A stretch of DNA of 64,000 nt, from NCBI RefSeq assembly GCF_003385555.1, contig NZ_QOHR01000004.1, positions 166,333 to 230,332 of the forward strand. The letters are read 5' to 3'. Positions 31,420 to 40,397 of the stretch are shown here, one piece after another (positions within the stretch are counted from its first letter, which is position 1; every line of letters begins with the position of its first letter). The stretch is from Rhodosalinus sediminis. GTDB taxonomy: Bacteria; Pseudomonadota; Alphaproteobacteria; Rhodobacterales; Rhodobacteraceae. The notes below the pieces were generated by a model, which had not been told where the DNA came from, searched no databases, and worked only from the letters and a program-made list of their open reading frames with translations. The position numbers were made by a program, and so were the translations under genes.

Positions 31420-33222
31420 ATGGCCGCATACGAATACGAGACGCACGACTACGACGTGGTGGTTGTCGGCGCCGGGGGCTCCGGCCTGCGCGCGACGCTC
31501 GGCATGGCCGAGCAGGGGCTGCGCACCGCCTGCGTGACCAAGGTGTTCCCGACGCGCTCGCACACCGTCGCCGCGCAGGGCGGCATCGCCGCCTCGCTCG
31601 GCAACATGGGCCCCGACCACTGGCAGTGGCACATGTACGACACGGTGAAGGGCTCCGACTGGCTCGGCGACGTGGACGCGATGGAGTATCTCTCGCGCGA
31701 GGCGCCGCAGGCCGTCTACGAGCTCGAGCACTACGGCGTGCCCTTCTCGCGCACCGAGGACGGGCGCATCTATCAGCGCCCCTTCGGCGGCCACACGACC
31801 GAGTTCGGCGAGGGCCCGCCGGTGCAGCGCACCGCCGCCGCCGCCGACCGCACGGGCCACGCGATCCTGCACACGCTCTACGGGCAGAGCCTCAAGCAGA
31901 AGGCGGAGTTCTTCATCGAATACTTCGCCATCGACCTGCTGATGGGCGACGACGGCCGCTGCGAGGGCGTCCTCTGCTGGAAGCTCGACGACGGCACGCT
32001 GCACGTCTTCTCGGCCAAGATGGTGGTGCTCGCCACCGGTGGCTACGGCCGCGCCTATTTCTCGGCGACCTCGGCGCATACCTGCACCGGCGACGGCGGC
32101 GGCATGATCGCGCGCGCGGGCCTGCCGCTGCAGGACATGGAGTTCGTGCAGTTCCACCCGACGGGCATCTACGGCTCCGGCTGCCTCATCACCGAGGGCG
32201 CGCGCGGCGAGGGGGGCTACCTCACCAACTCCGAGGGCGAGCGCTTCATGGAGCGCTACGCGCCCACCTACAAGGACCTCGCCTCGCGCGACGTGGTCTC
32301 GCGCTGCATGACGGTGGAGATCCGCGAGGGCCGCGGCGTCGGCCCGAACAAGGATCACATCCACCTGCACCTCAACCACCTCCCGCCCGAGACGCTGGCC
32401 GAACGGCTGCCGGGGATCTCCGAATCCGCGCGCATCTTCGCCGGCGTGGACGTCACCAAGGAGCCGATCCCGGTGCTGCCGACAGTGCACTACAACATGG
32501 GCGGCATCCCCACGAACTACTGGGGCGAGGTGCTCAACCCCACGGAGGACGACCCGGACCGCGTCGCGCCGGGCCTCATGGCCGTGGGCGAGGCCGGCTG
32601 CGCGAGCGTGCACGGCGCCAACCGCCTCGGCTCCAACTCGCTGATCGACCTCGTGGTCTTCGGCCGCGCCGCCGCGATCCGCGCCGGCAAGGTGGTGGAC
32701 CGCGACGCGCCGGTGCCCACGCCCAAGAAGGCCGCGATCGAGAAGGCGCTCGACCGCTTCGACAGCATCCGCCACGCCAAGGGCGGCACGCCGACGGCCG
32801 AGCTGCGCCTCGAGATGCAGAAAACCATGCAGGAGGACGCGGCCGTCTTCCGCACGGAGGAGACGCTCGCCAAGGGCCTCGAGCGGATGAACTCCATCGC
32901 GGGCAAGCTCGACGACCTCTCGGTCACCGACCGCTCGCTCATCTGGAACTCGGACCTGATGGAGACGCTGGAGCTCACCAACCTGATGCCCAACGCGCTC
33001 GCCACCATCGCCGGCGCCGAGGCCCGCAAGGAGAGCCGCGGCGCCCACGCGCACGAGGATCACCCCGACCGCGACGACGAGAACTGGCGCGTGCACACTC
33101 TCGCCCGGGTAAACGGCAAGGTCGAGCTCGACTACCGCCCCGTGCACCTGAACCCGCTTATGGGCCACAACGAGGGCGGCATCGACCTCGAGCGCATCAA
33201 GCCCAAGGCGCGGGTCTACTGA
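31420..33222 (+). CDS. sdhA: Succinate dehydrogenase flavoprotein subunit
   Basis: This catalytic subunit oxidises succinate to fumarate with covalently bound FAD. At 600 residues it is full length. It has the FAD fold [25 protein letters not shown] with flavinylated His48, [21 protein letters not shown] in the active-site region, and the C-terminal domain ending PKARVY. It sits 16 nt after sdhD. Confidence 0.98.
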   Translation: MAAYEYETHDYDVVVVGAGGSGLRATLGMAEQGLRTACVTKVFPTRSHTVAAQGGIAASLGNMGPDHWQWHMYDTVKGSDWLGDVDAMEYLSREAPQAVYELEHYGVPFSRTEDGRIYQRPFGGHTTEFGEGPPVQRTAAAADRTGHAILHTLYGQSLKQKAEFFIEYFAIDLLMGDDGRCEGVLCWKLDDGTLHVFSAKMVVLATGGYGRAYFSATSAHTCTGDGGGMIARAGLPLQDMEFVQFHPTGIYGSGCLITEGARGEGGYLTNSEGERFMERYAPTYKDLASRDVVSRCMTVEIREGRGVGPNKDHIHLHLNHLPPETLAERLPGISESARIFAGVDVTKEPIPVLPTVHYNMGGIPTNYWGEVLNPTEDDPDRVAPGLMAVGEAGCASVHGANRLGSNSLIDLVVFGRAAAIRAGKVVDRDAPVPTPKKAAIEKALDRFDSIRHAKGGTPTAELRLEMQKTMQEDAAVFRTEETLAKGLERMNSIAGKLDDLSVTDRSLIWNSDLMETLELTNLMPNALATIAGAEARKESRGAHAHEDHPDRDDENWRVHTLARVNGKVELDYRPVHLNPLMGHNEGGIDLERIKPKARVY

Positions 33223-33235
33223 GGAGGCGACCGAG

Positions 33236-34015
33236 ATGGTTCAATTCACGCTCCCGAAGAACTCGAAGATCCGCACCGGCAAGACCTGGCCGAAGCCGGA
33301 GGGCGCGACGAACCTCCGCAAGTTCCAGATCTACCGCTGGAACCCGGACGACGGGGAGAACCCGCGCGTGGACACCTACTGGGTGGACATGGACAGCTGC
33401 GGGCCGATGGTTCTCGACGCGATCATCAAGATCAAGAACGAGATCGACCCGACGCTGACCTTCCGCCGCTCCTGCCGGGAGGGGATCTGCGGCTCCTGCG
33501 CGATGAACATCGACGGGATCAACACGCTCGCCTGCATCTACGGCATGGACGAGATCAAGGGCGACGTGAAGATCTACCCCCTGCCGCACATGCCGGTGGT
33601 CAAGGACCTGATTCCCGACCTGACGCACTTCTACGCGCAGCACGAAGCGGTGATGCCCTGGCTCGAGACCAAGACCAACACGCCGGCCAAGGAGTGGCGC
33701 CAGTCGGTCGAGGACCGGGAGAAGCTCGACGGGCTCTATGAATGCGTCATGTGCGCCTGCTGCTCGACGGCCTGCCCCTCCTACTGGTGGAACGGCGACA
33801 AGTATCTCGGGCCGGCGGCGCTCCTGCACGCCTACCGCTGGATCATCGATTCGCGAGACGAGGCGACGGGCGAGCGGCTGGACGATCTGGAAGACCCGTT
33901 CAAGCTCTACCGCTGCCACACGATCATGAACTGCGCCAAGACCTGCCCCAAGGGGCTGAACCCGGCGAAGGCGATCGCCAACATCAAGAAGATGATGGTC
34001 GAGCGCGCCGTCTGA
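33236..34015 (+). CDS. sdhB: Succinate dehydrogenase iron-sulfur subunit
   Basis: It conducts electrons from SdhA to quinone. The 259 residues contain the [2Fe-2S] motif with Cys80, Cys85 and Cys88 (CREGICGSC), and the [4Fe-4S]/[3Fe-4S] motifs [12 protein letters not shown] and [17 protein letters not shown]. It is the last enzyme gene of the operon. The ZIP gene starts one base after its stop. Confidence 0.98.
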   Translation: MVQFTLPKNSKIRTGKTWPKPEGATNLRKFQIYRWNPDDGENPRVDTYWVDMDSCGPMVLDAIIKIKNEIDPTLTFRRSCREGICGSCAMNIDGINTLACIYGMDEIKGDVKIYPLPHMPVVKDLIPDLTHFYAQHEAVMPWLETKTNTPAKEWRQSVEDREKLDGLYECVMCACCSTACPSYWWNGDKYLGPAALLHAYRWIIDSRDEATGERLDDLEDPFKLYRCHTIMNCAKTCPKGLNPAKAIANIKKMMVERAV

Positions 34016-34016
34016 G

Positions 34017-34739
34017 ATGGACGGCGCGGCGCCGCTCTGGCCCGCGCTCCTGCTCGCCGGCGGAGCCGGGCTCGCCATGCCGCTGGGCGCGCTGGCGGCG
34101 CGGCTCGAGCGCATCGACGACCCGCTGATCGCGCTGGAGTTGCGCCACGGCGTCACCGCCTTCGGGGGCGGCGCGCTCCTCTCGGCGGTGGCGCTGGTGC
34201 TCGTGCCGGACGGGGCGGAGGCGCTGCCGGGCGCGGTCGCCGTGCTCTGCTTCCTCGCCGGCGGGCTTATCTTCTTCGCCGTCGACCGCGCGGTGGAGGC
34301 GCAGGGCGGCGCAGGCGCGCAGCTGATGGCGATGCTGCTCGACTATCTGCCCGAGGCGGCGGCGCTGGGCGCGCTTCTGGCGGTCGATCTGGGCACCTCG
34401 ATCCTGCTCGCCGGGCTCATCTTCCTGCAGAACCTGCCCGAGGGCTACGCCGCCTTCAACGAGATCGAGGAGACGCGCCGGCAACCGCCGCACCGGGTGG
34501 TCGCGATCTTCGCGGCGCTCGCGGCGGTCGGGCCGGGGGCGGCGGCGCTCGGGCTCTTCGTGCTCGCCGATTGGCCCGGGGTGCTCGGCGCGATCATGCT
34601 GACCGCGGCGGGCGGCATCCTCTACCTCGTCTTTCAGGACATCGCGCCGCAGGCCCGCGCGCCGGGCCACTGGCGGCCGCCGCTCGGCGCGGTGGCGGGC
34701 GTCGCGCTCGGCCTCGGCGGGCACCTCGCCGTCGCCTGA
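34017..34739 (+). CDS. ZIP family metal permease
   Basis: This 240-residue membrane protein has about eight helices. ZIP signature elements are LELRHGVTAFGGGALLSAVAL in an early helix and IFLQNLPEGYAAF (HNxPEG-like, with Gln for His), which form the metal path in ZupT-type proteins. Its ATG is one base beyond the sdhB stop, so it is co-translated with sdhCDAB. The metal is not predictable. Iron supply for complex II is a guess from context. Confidence 0.82.
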   Translation: MDGAAPLWPALLLAGGAGLAMPLGALAARLERIDDPLIALELRHGVTAFGGGALLSAVALVLVPDGAEALPGAVAVLCFLAGGLIFFAVDRAVEAQGGAGAQLMAMLLDYLPEAAALGALLAVDLGTSILLAGLIFLQNLPEGYAAFNEIEETRRQPPHRVVAIFAALAAVGPGAAALGLFVLADWPGVLGAIMLTAAGGILYLVFQDIAPQARAPGHWRPPLGAVAGVALGLGGHLAVA

Positions 34740-34870
34740 GCGCCGCGCTGCCGTCGCGGAACTTGCACGCAGCGCAATCCGACCCTGCAGTCGTATGCGA
34801 TGCCATGCCGAACGCGCGCGCCTATTTTCCGGGACAGGGAGGACCTCCCCCGAACGGAAAGAGCAGCCTG

Positions 34871-35014
34871 ATGACCGACCATCGCCAAGCCCACGCCGAC
34901 ACCGCCGCCCGCGCGCTCCAGCTTCTGGAAGAGGCCTGGGCCTATTTCGAGAGCGCGCCGCGCCCCGTCGCCCCCGCCGTGCCCAGCGGCTACGACCTGC
35001 CGGACGCGGCCTGA
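34871..35014 (+). CDS. 47-residue conserved-type small protein
   Basis: This short reading frame starts MTDHRQAHADTAARALQLLEEAWAY. It has an amphipathic helix followed by a Pro-rich tail. GAAAGAG precedes the ATG weakly. I recall similar short proteins in Rhodobacteraceae genomes but know no function. It is probably a real gene, given the non-random helix and its own upstream space of 130 bp. Confidence 0.5.
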   Translation: MTDHRQAHADTAARALQLLEEAWAYFESAPRPVAPAVPSGYDLPDAA

Positions 35015-35078
35015 TCCGGGGCTTTTCCCCGGCGGCCGGCCGGGGCAGGGTGCGCGGGCCCGAGAAAGGAGCCCGCCC

Positions 35079-35930
35079 ATGCCCCGACCGGCCCCCGCCG
35101 ACGCCGAGGTGCGCCGCGCCGTCGCCCCCGTGATCGCCTATCCCGACGACAGCTTGCCCGCCCCCGACCTTCCTCTCTATCGCGCCGCCATGGCCGGGGC
35201 GCGCAAGGTGGACGAAGTCCGCATCCCCCCGCGCGAGGGGCGGTGTTTCCGCGTGCCGCGCGGCCAGCTCTTCCGCATCCTGAGCGTCGAGGGGCCGCAG
35301 GTGGGCGATCTGAACCTCTGGAACGCGGCCGACCTCTCCGAGCGGTTCTACTCCGGCAAGACGCGGGCGCTGCACGGAACGCATCTCACGGCGGGCGACC
35401 GGATGTGGAGCGCCTTTCCCCACCTCCGGCCGATGGCGACCATCGTGGAGGACACGCTCGACTGGTACGGCACGGATGCCTACGGCGGGCGGGTGCACGA
35501 CGTGATCGGCACGCGCTGCGATCCCTACACGCACGCCCTCCTCTCCGAAGGGGGCGCCTATCACCACTGCTGCCACTCGAACCTGACGCGCGCGCTCGCC
35601 GCCGAGACGGGGCTTTCGCCGGCGGAGGCGGAGGGCCACGTGCACGACGTGCTCAACGTCTTCATGTGCACGGGCTTCACCCGCGAGACGGGGCAGTACT
35701 TCATGAAGGCGAGCCCGGTGCGGCCGGGCGATCACCTCGATTTCTTCGCCGAGATCGATCTGCTGGGCGCGCTCAGCGCCTGCCCGGGCGGCGACTGTTC
35801 GGCCGAGCATTCGAGCGACGCCGCCGCCTGTCACCCGCTCGTGGTGCAGGTCTTCGAACCGGCCGACGGTGCGCTCGCCGGCTGGACGCCGCCGGAGCGC
35901 AACGCCTACGACCGGAGCCACGGCGCCTGA
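35079..35930 (+). CDS. DUF1989 / urea carboxylase-associated family protein
   Basis: This 283-residue cupin-like protein of the family often annotated as urea-amidolyase-associated has RVPRGQLFRILSVEGPQVGDLNLWN in the N-terminal half, and HCCHSNLTRALA and CSAEHSS, rich in possible metal ligands (Cys, His). No urea carboxylase gene is near, so the link to urea metabolism is not supported here. AAAGGAG precedes the ATG. Confidence 0.8.
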   Translation: MPRPAPADAEVRRAVAPVIAYPDDSLPAPDLPLYRAAMAGARKVDEVRIPPREGRCFRVPRGQLFRILSVEGPQVGDLNLWNAADLSERFYSGKTRALHGTHLTAGDRMWSAFPHLRPMATIVEDTLDWYGTDAYGGRVHDVIGTRCDPYTHALLSEGGAYHHCCHSNLTRALAAETGLSPAEAEGHVHDVLNVFMCTGFTRETGQYFMKASPVRPGDHLDFFAEIDLLGALSACPGGDCSAEHSSDAAACHPLVVQVFEPADGALAGWTPPERNAYDRSHGA

Positions 35931-36034
35931 GGTGAAAGGGCGCCGTGCGCCGGCGCTCGGCCGCGCAGGGCAGGCTTCGCAGGGGAGTGCGCCCTGCGCC
36001 CGCTCTGGGGGCCTGCGGGGCGCGTTGGCCCCTC

Positions 36035-36313
36035 TCAGCGCCGGATGGCGAAGCCGGAGAGGGCCGGGTCCGGCTCCGTCGGCGCGGCGTGCACGTCCGC
36101 GACGCGGGCGGCGGCCGGGCCCTCGCCGATACGGCGCAGCATCGCCTCGACCGCGTCCGCCGCGCCCTGAAGGTGGGCCTCCACGCTGCCGTCGTCGGCG
36201 TTGCGGACCCAGCCGGAAAGACCCAACCCCTCCGCCTCGGCCTGCGTCCAGGCGCGGAAGGAGACGCCCTGCACCCGGCCGGTCACGCGGACGGTGCGTG
36301 CGGTCTCCGCCAT
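36035..36313 (-). CDS. acyP: Acylphosphatase
   Basis: This small enzyme hydrolyses carboxyl phosphates. Its 92 residues have the catalytic RVQGVSFRAW loop (Arg20) and the second catalytic residue Asn38 in GWVRNADDGSV. Both essential residues are present. It follows the H-NS-type gene by ten nucleotides and may be co-transcribed. Confidence 0.93.
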   Translation of the reverse strand: MAETARTVRVTGRVQGVSFRAWTQAEAEGLGLSGWVRNADDGSVEAHLQGAADAVEAMLRRIGEGPAAARVADVHAAPTEPDPALSGFAIRR

Positions 36314-36323
36314 CGCGCCGCGC

Positions 36324-36632
36324 TCAGATCTCGAGCTTTTCGAGCGGCGTGCCGGCCTCGAGCGCCTCGATCACCCAGCGGGGCTTGCGGCCCTTGCCGG
36401 TCCAGGTCTGGTTGGGGTTGTTCGGGTTGCGGTAGCGCGGCACGCCTTTCGTGCGCTTGCCGCCCACGTCTTTCAGTTCATGCAGCGAAAAGCCGTAATT
36501 GCGCGCGACGTCCTCGGCGGCTTTCAGTGCCTCGGCCTTGCGCCGGGCTTCCCAGCTTTCGAGCGCGCGATCCACGGCGCTGCGCAGTTCCAGAAGTTCC
36601 TCGCGGGACATGTTTTCGAGGTCGGGTTTCAT
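36324..36632 (-). CDS. H-NS family DNA-binding protein (HvrA-like)
   Basis: This nucleoid or regulatory protein of 102 residues has an N-terminal oligomerisation helix region (about 8-50) and the C-terminal AT-hook-like YRNPNNPNQTWTGKGRKPRW motif for minor-groove binding. It resembles Rhodobacter HvrA/Spb, which tune photosynthesis and nitrogen genes. Several paralogues usually exist, so a specific symbol is not given. AAAGGA precedes the ATG. The 166-bp upstream region contains a large inverted repeat. Confidence 0.88.
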   Translation of the reverse strand: MKPDLENMSREELLELRSAVDRALESWEARRKAEALKAAEDVARNYGFSLHELKDVGGKRTKGVPRYRNPNNPNQTWTGKGRKPRWVIEALEAGTPLEKLEI

Positions 36633-36711
36633 GTGTTGTCCTTTCCCGGATAGACGCGACTATTGCGTTCCCTGTCGCAGTCATGTGCGTCTTCGGCGGA
36701 AATATCAAGAG

Positions 36712-36742
36712 CCGCGCGCAATTCATTCGGAATTGCGCGCGG
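36712..36742 (-). terminator. 13-bp inverted repeat downstream of ecm
   Basis: CCGCGCGCAATTC and GAATTGCGCGCGG form a perfect 13-bp stem with a 5-nt loop. On the minus strand it is followed by CTCTTGATATTTCC, a modest T-rich tail, 57 nt after the ecm stop. It could end ecm transcription or act in the control region of the H-NS-type gene. Confidence 0.6.
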
Positions 36743-36798
36743 TCAATGCCGTCGGGTCATGATTGCGGGGCGGCCGCCGCCGCGGGCGATCGGCGGGA

Positions 36799-38766
36799 TT
36801 ATTGCGCGGCGACCGCCCCCGGATCGGCGAGCTCGATCACGTCCATCATGATGGCGTTCAGCTCGAAATCCTTCGGCGTATAGACCCGCGCCACGCCCAT
36901 CGCGCGCAGGCGGCTGGCGTCTTCCTCGGGAATGATGCCGCCGACGATGACCGGAATGTCCTCGATCCCCTCGGCGCGCATCCGACGAAGCACATCTTCG
37001 ACGAGCGGAATGTGACTCCCCGACAGGATGGAAAGGCCGATGACGTGTGGGCGCTCCTCTTGGGCGGTGCGCACGATTTCCTCCGGCGTGAGGCGGATGC
37101 CCGCGTAATCGATCTCCATCCCGCAATCGCGCGCGCGGAAGGCGATCTGTTCCGCGCCGTTGGAATGCCCGTCGAGGCCCGGCTTGCCGATCAGGAAGCG
37201 CAGTCGCCGGCCGAGCCGGTCGCTCGCCGCGTCCACCGCGTCGCGGATGGGCTCAAGGCCCTCGGTGCGGTTCGACGGGCTGGAGGAGACGCCGGTCGGC
37301 GCGCGATACTCGCCGAAGACCGCGCGCATCTCGGCGGCCCATTCGCCGGTGGTCACGCCGGCCTTCGCCGCGGCGATGGAGGGCGGCATGATGTTGCGCC
37401 CCTCGGCGGCGGCGGCGCGCAGCTCCGTCAGCGCAGTCCGGACGGCGTCCGGGTCGCGCGCTTCGCGCCACGCGGTCAGCCGGTCGATCTGGTCCTGTTC
37501 GACGGCCTCGTCCACGACCATGATGCCGCCGTCCTCGCCCATGAGCGGCGAGGGCTCGGCCTCCGTCCACTTGTTGACGCCGACGACTACCGTCTCGCCG
37601 CGCTCGATACGGCCCACGCGCTCGGCGTTGCTGTCCACGAGGCGCGCCTTCATGTGCTCGATCGCCGAGACCGCGCCGCCCATCGCGTCGATGGTGGCGA
37701 GCTCGTGGCGCGCGCCGTCCTTGAGCTCGGCGACCTTGGTCTCGACCGCGGGGTTCCGGTCGAAGAGATCCTCGTATTCGAGAAGGTCGGTCTCGTAGGC
37801 GAGGATCTGCTGCATCCGCAGCGACCACTGCTGATCCCAGGGCCGGGGCAGGCCGAGCGCCTCGTTCCAGGCGGGCAATTGCACCGCGCGCGCGCGCGCG
37901 TTCTTGGAGAGCGTCACGGCGAGCATCTCGATCAGGATGCGGTAGACGTTGTTCTCGGGCTGCTGTTCGGTCAGGCCGAGGGAGTTGACCTGCACGCCGT
38001 AGCGGAAACGGCGCAGCTTCGGATCCTCGACGCCGTAGCGCTCGCGGCAGATCTCGTCCCAGAGTTCGGTGAAGGCGCGCATCTTGCAGAGTTCGGTGAC
38101 GAAGCGGATGCCCGCGTTCACGAAGAAGGAAATGCGCCCGACGAGGACGGGAAAATCCTCCTCCGGGACCTTGCCGCGCAGATCGTCGAGCACCGCGGTC
38201 GCCGTGGCCAGCGCGAAGGCGAGTTCCTGTTCCGGCGTCGCGCCGGCCTCCTGCAGGTGGTAGGAGCAGACGTTCATCGGATTCCATTTCGGAATCTCGC
38301 GGTAGCAGTAGGCGGCGACGTCGGTGATGAGCCGGAGCGAGGGTTTCGGCGGGCACATGTACGTCCCGCGCGAGAGGTATTCCTTGATGATGTCGTTCTG
38401 CACCGTCCCCTGCAATTTGGACGTGTCCGCGCCCTGTTCTTCTGCAACCGCGACATAGAGCGCGAGCAGCCAGGGGGCCGTCGCGTTGATCGTCATCGAG
38501 GTGTTCATCTGGTCGAGCGGAATCTCGGCGAAGAGCGTGCGCATGTCGCCGAGATGCGCGACCGGCACGCCGACCTTGCCGACCTCGCCGCGGGCGAGGA
38601 CATGGTCGCTGTCGTAGCCGGTCTGCGTGGGCAGGTCGAAGGCCACCGAAAGGCCGGTCTGCCCCTTGGCGAGATTCTTCCGGTAAAGGGCGTTCGACGC
38701 CTCGGCGGTCGAATGGCCCGCATACGTCCGCATCAGCCAGGGGCGGTCCTTCGTCGTCTCGGTCAT
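36799..38766 (-). CDS. ecm: (2R)-ethylmalonyl-CoA mutase
   Basis: This coenzyme-B12 enzyme rearranges ethylmalonyl-CoA to methylsuccinyl-CoA. It has 655 residues. The N-terminal mutase barrel holds HSTAEASNALYRKNLAKGQ and GLSVAFDLPTQTGYDSDH, and the C-terminal B12-binding domain holds the DxHxxG motif at about 532-537 (DGHSNG). The length and the sequence after the start fit the Ecm/MeaA branch rather than methylmalonyl-CoA mutase (about 710-730 residues). It is separated from ccr by the divergent acyltransferase gene, and a GCGCAACATT motif lies 31 bp upstream. Confidence 0.94.
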   Translation of the reverse strand: MTETTKDRPWLMRTYAGHSTAEASNALYRKNLAKGQTGLSVAFDLPTQTGYDSDHVLARGEVGKVGVPVAHLGDMRTLFAEIPLDQMNTSMTINATAPWLLALYVAVAEEQGADTSKLQGTVQNDIIKEYLSRGTYMCPPKPSLRLITDVAAYCYREIPKWNPMNVCSYHLQEAGATPEQELAFALATATAVLDDLRGKVPEEDFPVLVGRISFFVNAGIRFVTELCKMRAFTELWDEICRERYGVEDPKLRRFRYGVQVNSLGLTEQQPENNVYRILIEMLAVTLSKNARARAVQLPAWNEALGLPRPWDQQWSLRMQQILAYETDLLEYEDLFDRNPAVETKVAELKDGARHELATIDAMGGAVSAIEHMKARLVDSNAERVGRIERGETVVVGVNKWTEAEPSPLMGEDGGIMVVDEAVEQDQIDRLTAWREARDPDAVRTALTELRAAAAEGRNIMPPSIAAAKAGVTTGEWAAEMRAVFGEYRAPTGVSSSPSNRTEGLEPIRDAVDAASDRLGRRLRFLIGKPGLDGHSNGAEQIAFRARDCGMEIDYAGIRLTPEEIVRTAQEERPHVIGLSILSGSHIPLVEDVLRRMRAEGIEDIPVIVGGIIPEEDASRLRAMGVARVYTPKDFELNAIMMDVIELADPGAVAAQ

Positions 38767-38796
38767 CTCTCGGGCCTCGCTCTCGGGGTGGGCAAG

Positions 38797-38806
38797 AATG
38801 TTGCGC
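38797..38806 (-). promoter_or_regulatory. Candidate ethylmalonyl-CoA pathway operator, ecm copy
   Basis: GCGCAACATT on the minus strand ends 31 bp before the ecm ATG. It is identical to 533-542 before mcd and 40315-40324 before ccr. It lies in the 149-bp gap shared with the divergent acyltransferase gene. Confidence 0.5.
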
Positions 38807-38915
38807 TGTCCGGCATCTACTTGAAACGATCTGCCCGGTCAATTCGCTGCATCGCGGCGTGCCCGGGGCGCGTCTTTCGCTTGCCCGCGGCGCGGGCGAT
38901 TGCGACAGTCCGCGC

Positions 38916-40262
38916 ATGACGGGTTCGGTCACTCTGCCGCTCTGGCTTTTCCTGCTGATCCTCGCCTTCGCCGCGGTGACCTTCGCGTCGCATTTCCTGT
39001 TTCCCTCCGTGCGCTGGTTCTTCCGCCGCCGGCTGGAGCGCGCGGTCGCGCAGCTCAACGAACGGCTGGAGCGGCCGATCCGCCCCTTCAAGCTCGCCGA
39101 GCGGCACGACACGATCCAGCGGCTGATCTACGACCCGGAGGTGAGCCGCGCCATCGTCGCCACCGCCGAGGCCGAGGGCGTGCCGGAGAACGTCGCCTTC
39201 GAGCGGGCGCGGCGCTACGCGCGCGAGATCGTGCCGGCCTTCTCCGCCTCGCTCTACTTCGGCCTCGCCATCCGCCTCGCGCGGTGGCTCTCGGGGACGC
39301 TCTACGCCGTGCGCGTGGAGCGGGCGGAGGTGACCTCGGCGATCGACCCGGAGGCGACGGTGGTCTTCGTGATGAACCACCGCAGCAACATGGACTACGT
39401 GCTGCTGACGCATATCGTCGCGGGGACCACGCCGCTCGCCTACGCGGTGGGGGAGTGGGCGCGCATCTGGCCGGTCTCGCGGCTGATCCGGGCGCTCGGC
39501 GGCTACTTCATCCGCCGGCGGGAGGGCGACATGCTCTATCGCCGGGTGCTCGCGGTCTACGTGCGCCTCGCCACCGAGGGCGGCGTGACGCAGGCGATCT
39601 ACCCCGAGGGCGGGCTGAGCCTGACCGGCGCGCTGCGCCCGCCGAAGGTCGGCCTTCTGAAGTACATCGCCGAGGCGGAGACCGGGGGGCGCGACGTCGT
39701 CTTCGTGCCCGTGGGGCTGAACTACGACCGGGTGTTGGAGGATCGCCTCCTCGTACGCGCGGCGGAGACGGCAACGCGGCGCTTCCGCGCGCGGCCGCAT
39801 GTGATCGCGGGCTTTATCCTGCGCCAGCTCTGGCTCAAGTTGCGTGGGCGGCACCGCCGCTTCGGCGAGGCCGCGGTGCGCTTCGGCACGCCGGTCTCGC
39901 TCGCCGGGGTCCGGGCCGGGGGCTCCGCGGCGCCCGAGGCGCTGGCCGAGGCGCTGATGAGCCGGATCGCCGACGCGGTGCCGGCGGTGCCCGTGCCGCT
40001 CGTCGCGCATCTCCTGCTCACGGAGGGGCCGCTCACGCGCGCCGAGCTCGGGGCGCGCGCCCGCGCGCTCGCCGCCGGCTGGGCGGAGGAGGCGGCCGGG
40101 GAGGCGGCGCTCGATCAGGCGCTGGGCCAGCTGCGCGCGCGCCGGATCGTCGTCGCGCGGGAGGGGCGCCTCGCCCCCGCGCCGGGGCAGGCGCCGCTCC
40201 TGGCCTATTACGCGCGCTCGCTCGCGCATCGGCTCGCCCCGGATGCTGCGGCTGCGCAATGA
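38916..40262 (+). CDS. Glycerol-3-phosphate acyltransferase, PlsB-like
   Basis: This membrane-bound acyltransferase of 448 residues has one N-terminal hydrophobic helix, then a PlsB/PlsC-type domain with MNHRSNMDYVLL (HX4D), GGYFIRRREGD and YPEGGLSLTG. It is shorter than E. coli PlsB (about 807) but has the glycerophosphate-acyltransferase block order. The ATG at 38916 is preferred to an in-frame ATG 57 bases earlier because it opens directly into the membrane helix. It lies between divergent ecm and ccr. Why it is there is unclear. Confidence 0.8.
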   Translation: MTGSVTLPLWLFLLILAFAAVTFASHFLFPSVRWFFRRRLERAVAQLNERLERPIRPFKLAERHDTIQRLIYDPEVSRAIVATAEAEGVPENVAFERARRYAREIVPAFSASLYFGLAIRLARWLSGTLYAVRVERAEVTSAIDPEATVVFVMNHRSNMDYVLLTHIVAGTTPLAYAVGEWARIWPVSRLIRALGGYFIRRREGDMLYRRVLAVYVRLATEGGVTQAIYPEGGLSLTGALRPPKVGLLKYIAEAETGGRDVVFVPVGLNYDRVLEDRLLVRAAETATRRFRARPHVIAGFILRQLWLKLRGRHRRFGEAAVRFGTPVSLAGVRAGGSAAPEALAEALMSRIADAVPAVPVPLVAHLLLTEGPLTRAELGARARALAAGWAEEAAGEAALDQALGQLRARRIVVAREGRLAPAPGQAPLLAYYARSLAHRLAPDAAAAQ

Positions 40263-40310
40263 TTTCTGCGCGTGCTCGGTCATAAAGTTTCACCACCCTC
40301 GCGCGGACGG

Positions 40311-40324
40311 TTGCAATGTTGCGC
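40311..40324 (+). promoter_or_regulatory. Candidate ethylmalonyl-CoA pathway operator, ccr copy
   Basis: TTGCAATGTTGCGC, the complement of GCGCAACATTGCAA, lies 73 bp before the ccr ATG. It contains the shared ten-base motif extended by a TTGCAA half. TTGCAA-like cores recall sites reported for RamB-type regulators of acetyl-CoA assimilation, but this is a resemblance only. Confidence 0.5.
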
Positions 40325-40397
40325 GCCGCTCGCTAAGCCCGACCCGCCGGGCGCGATTCCGCGGCGCGGCGCGAGGATAAGGCGAGGATGGTCCCCC

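Noticed and set aside
36799..38766. Methylmalonyl-CoA mutase as the identity of the B12 mutase
   Set aside because: The length (655), N-terminal sequence and proximity of ccr fit ethylmalonyl-CoA mutase. Methylmalonyl-CoA mutases are about 710-730 residues with a different N-terminal region.
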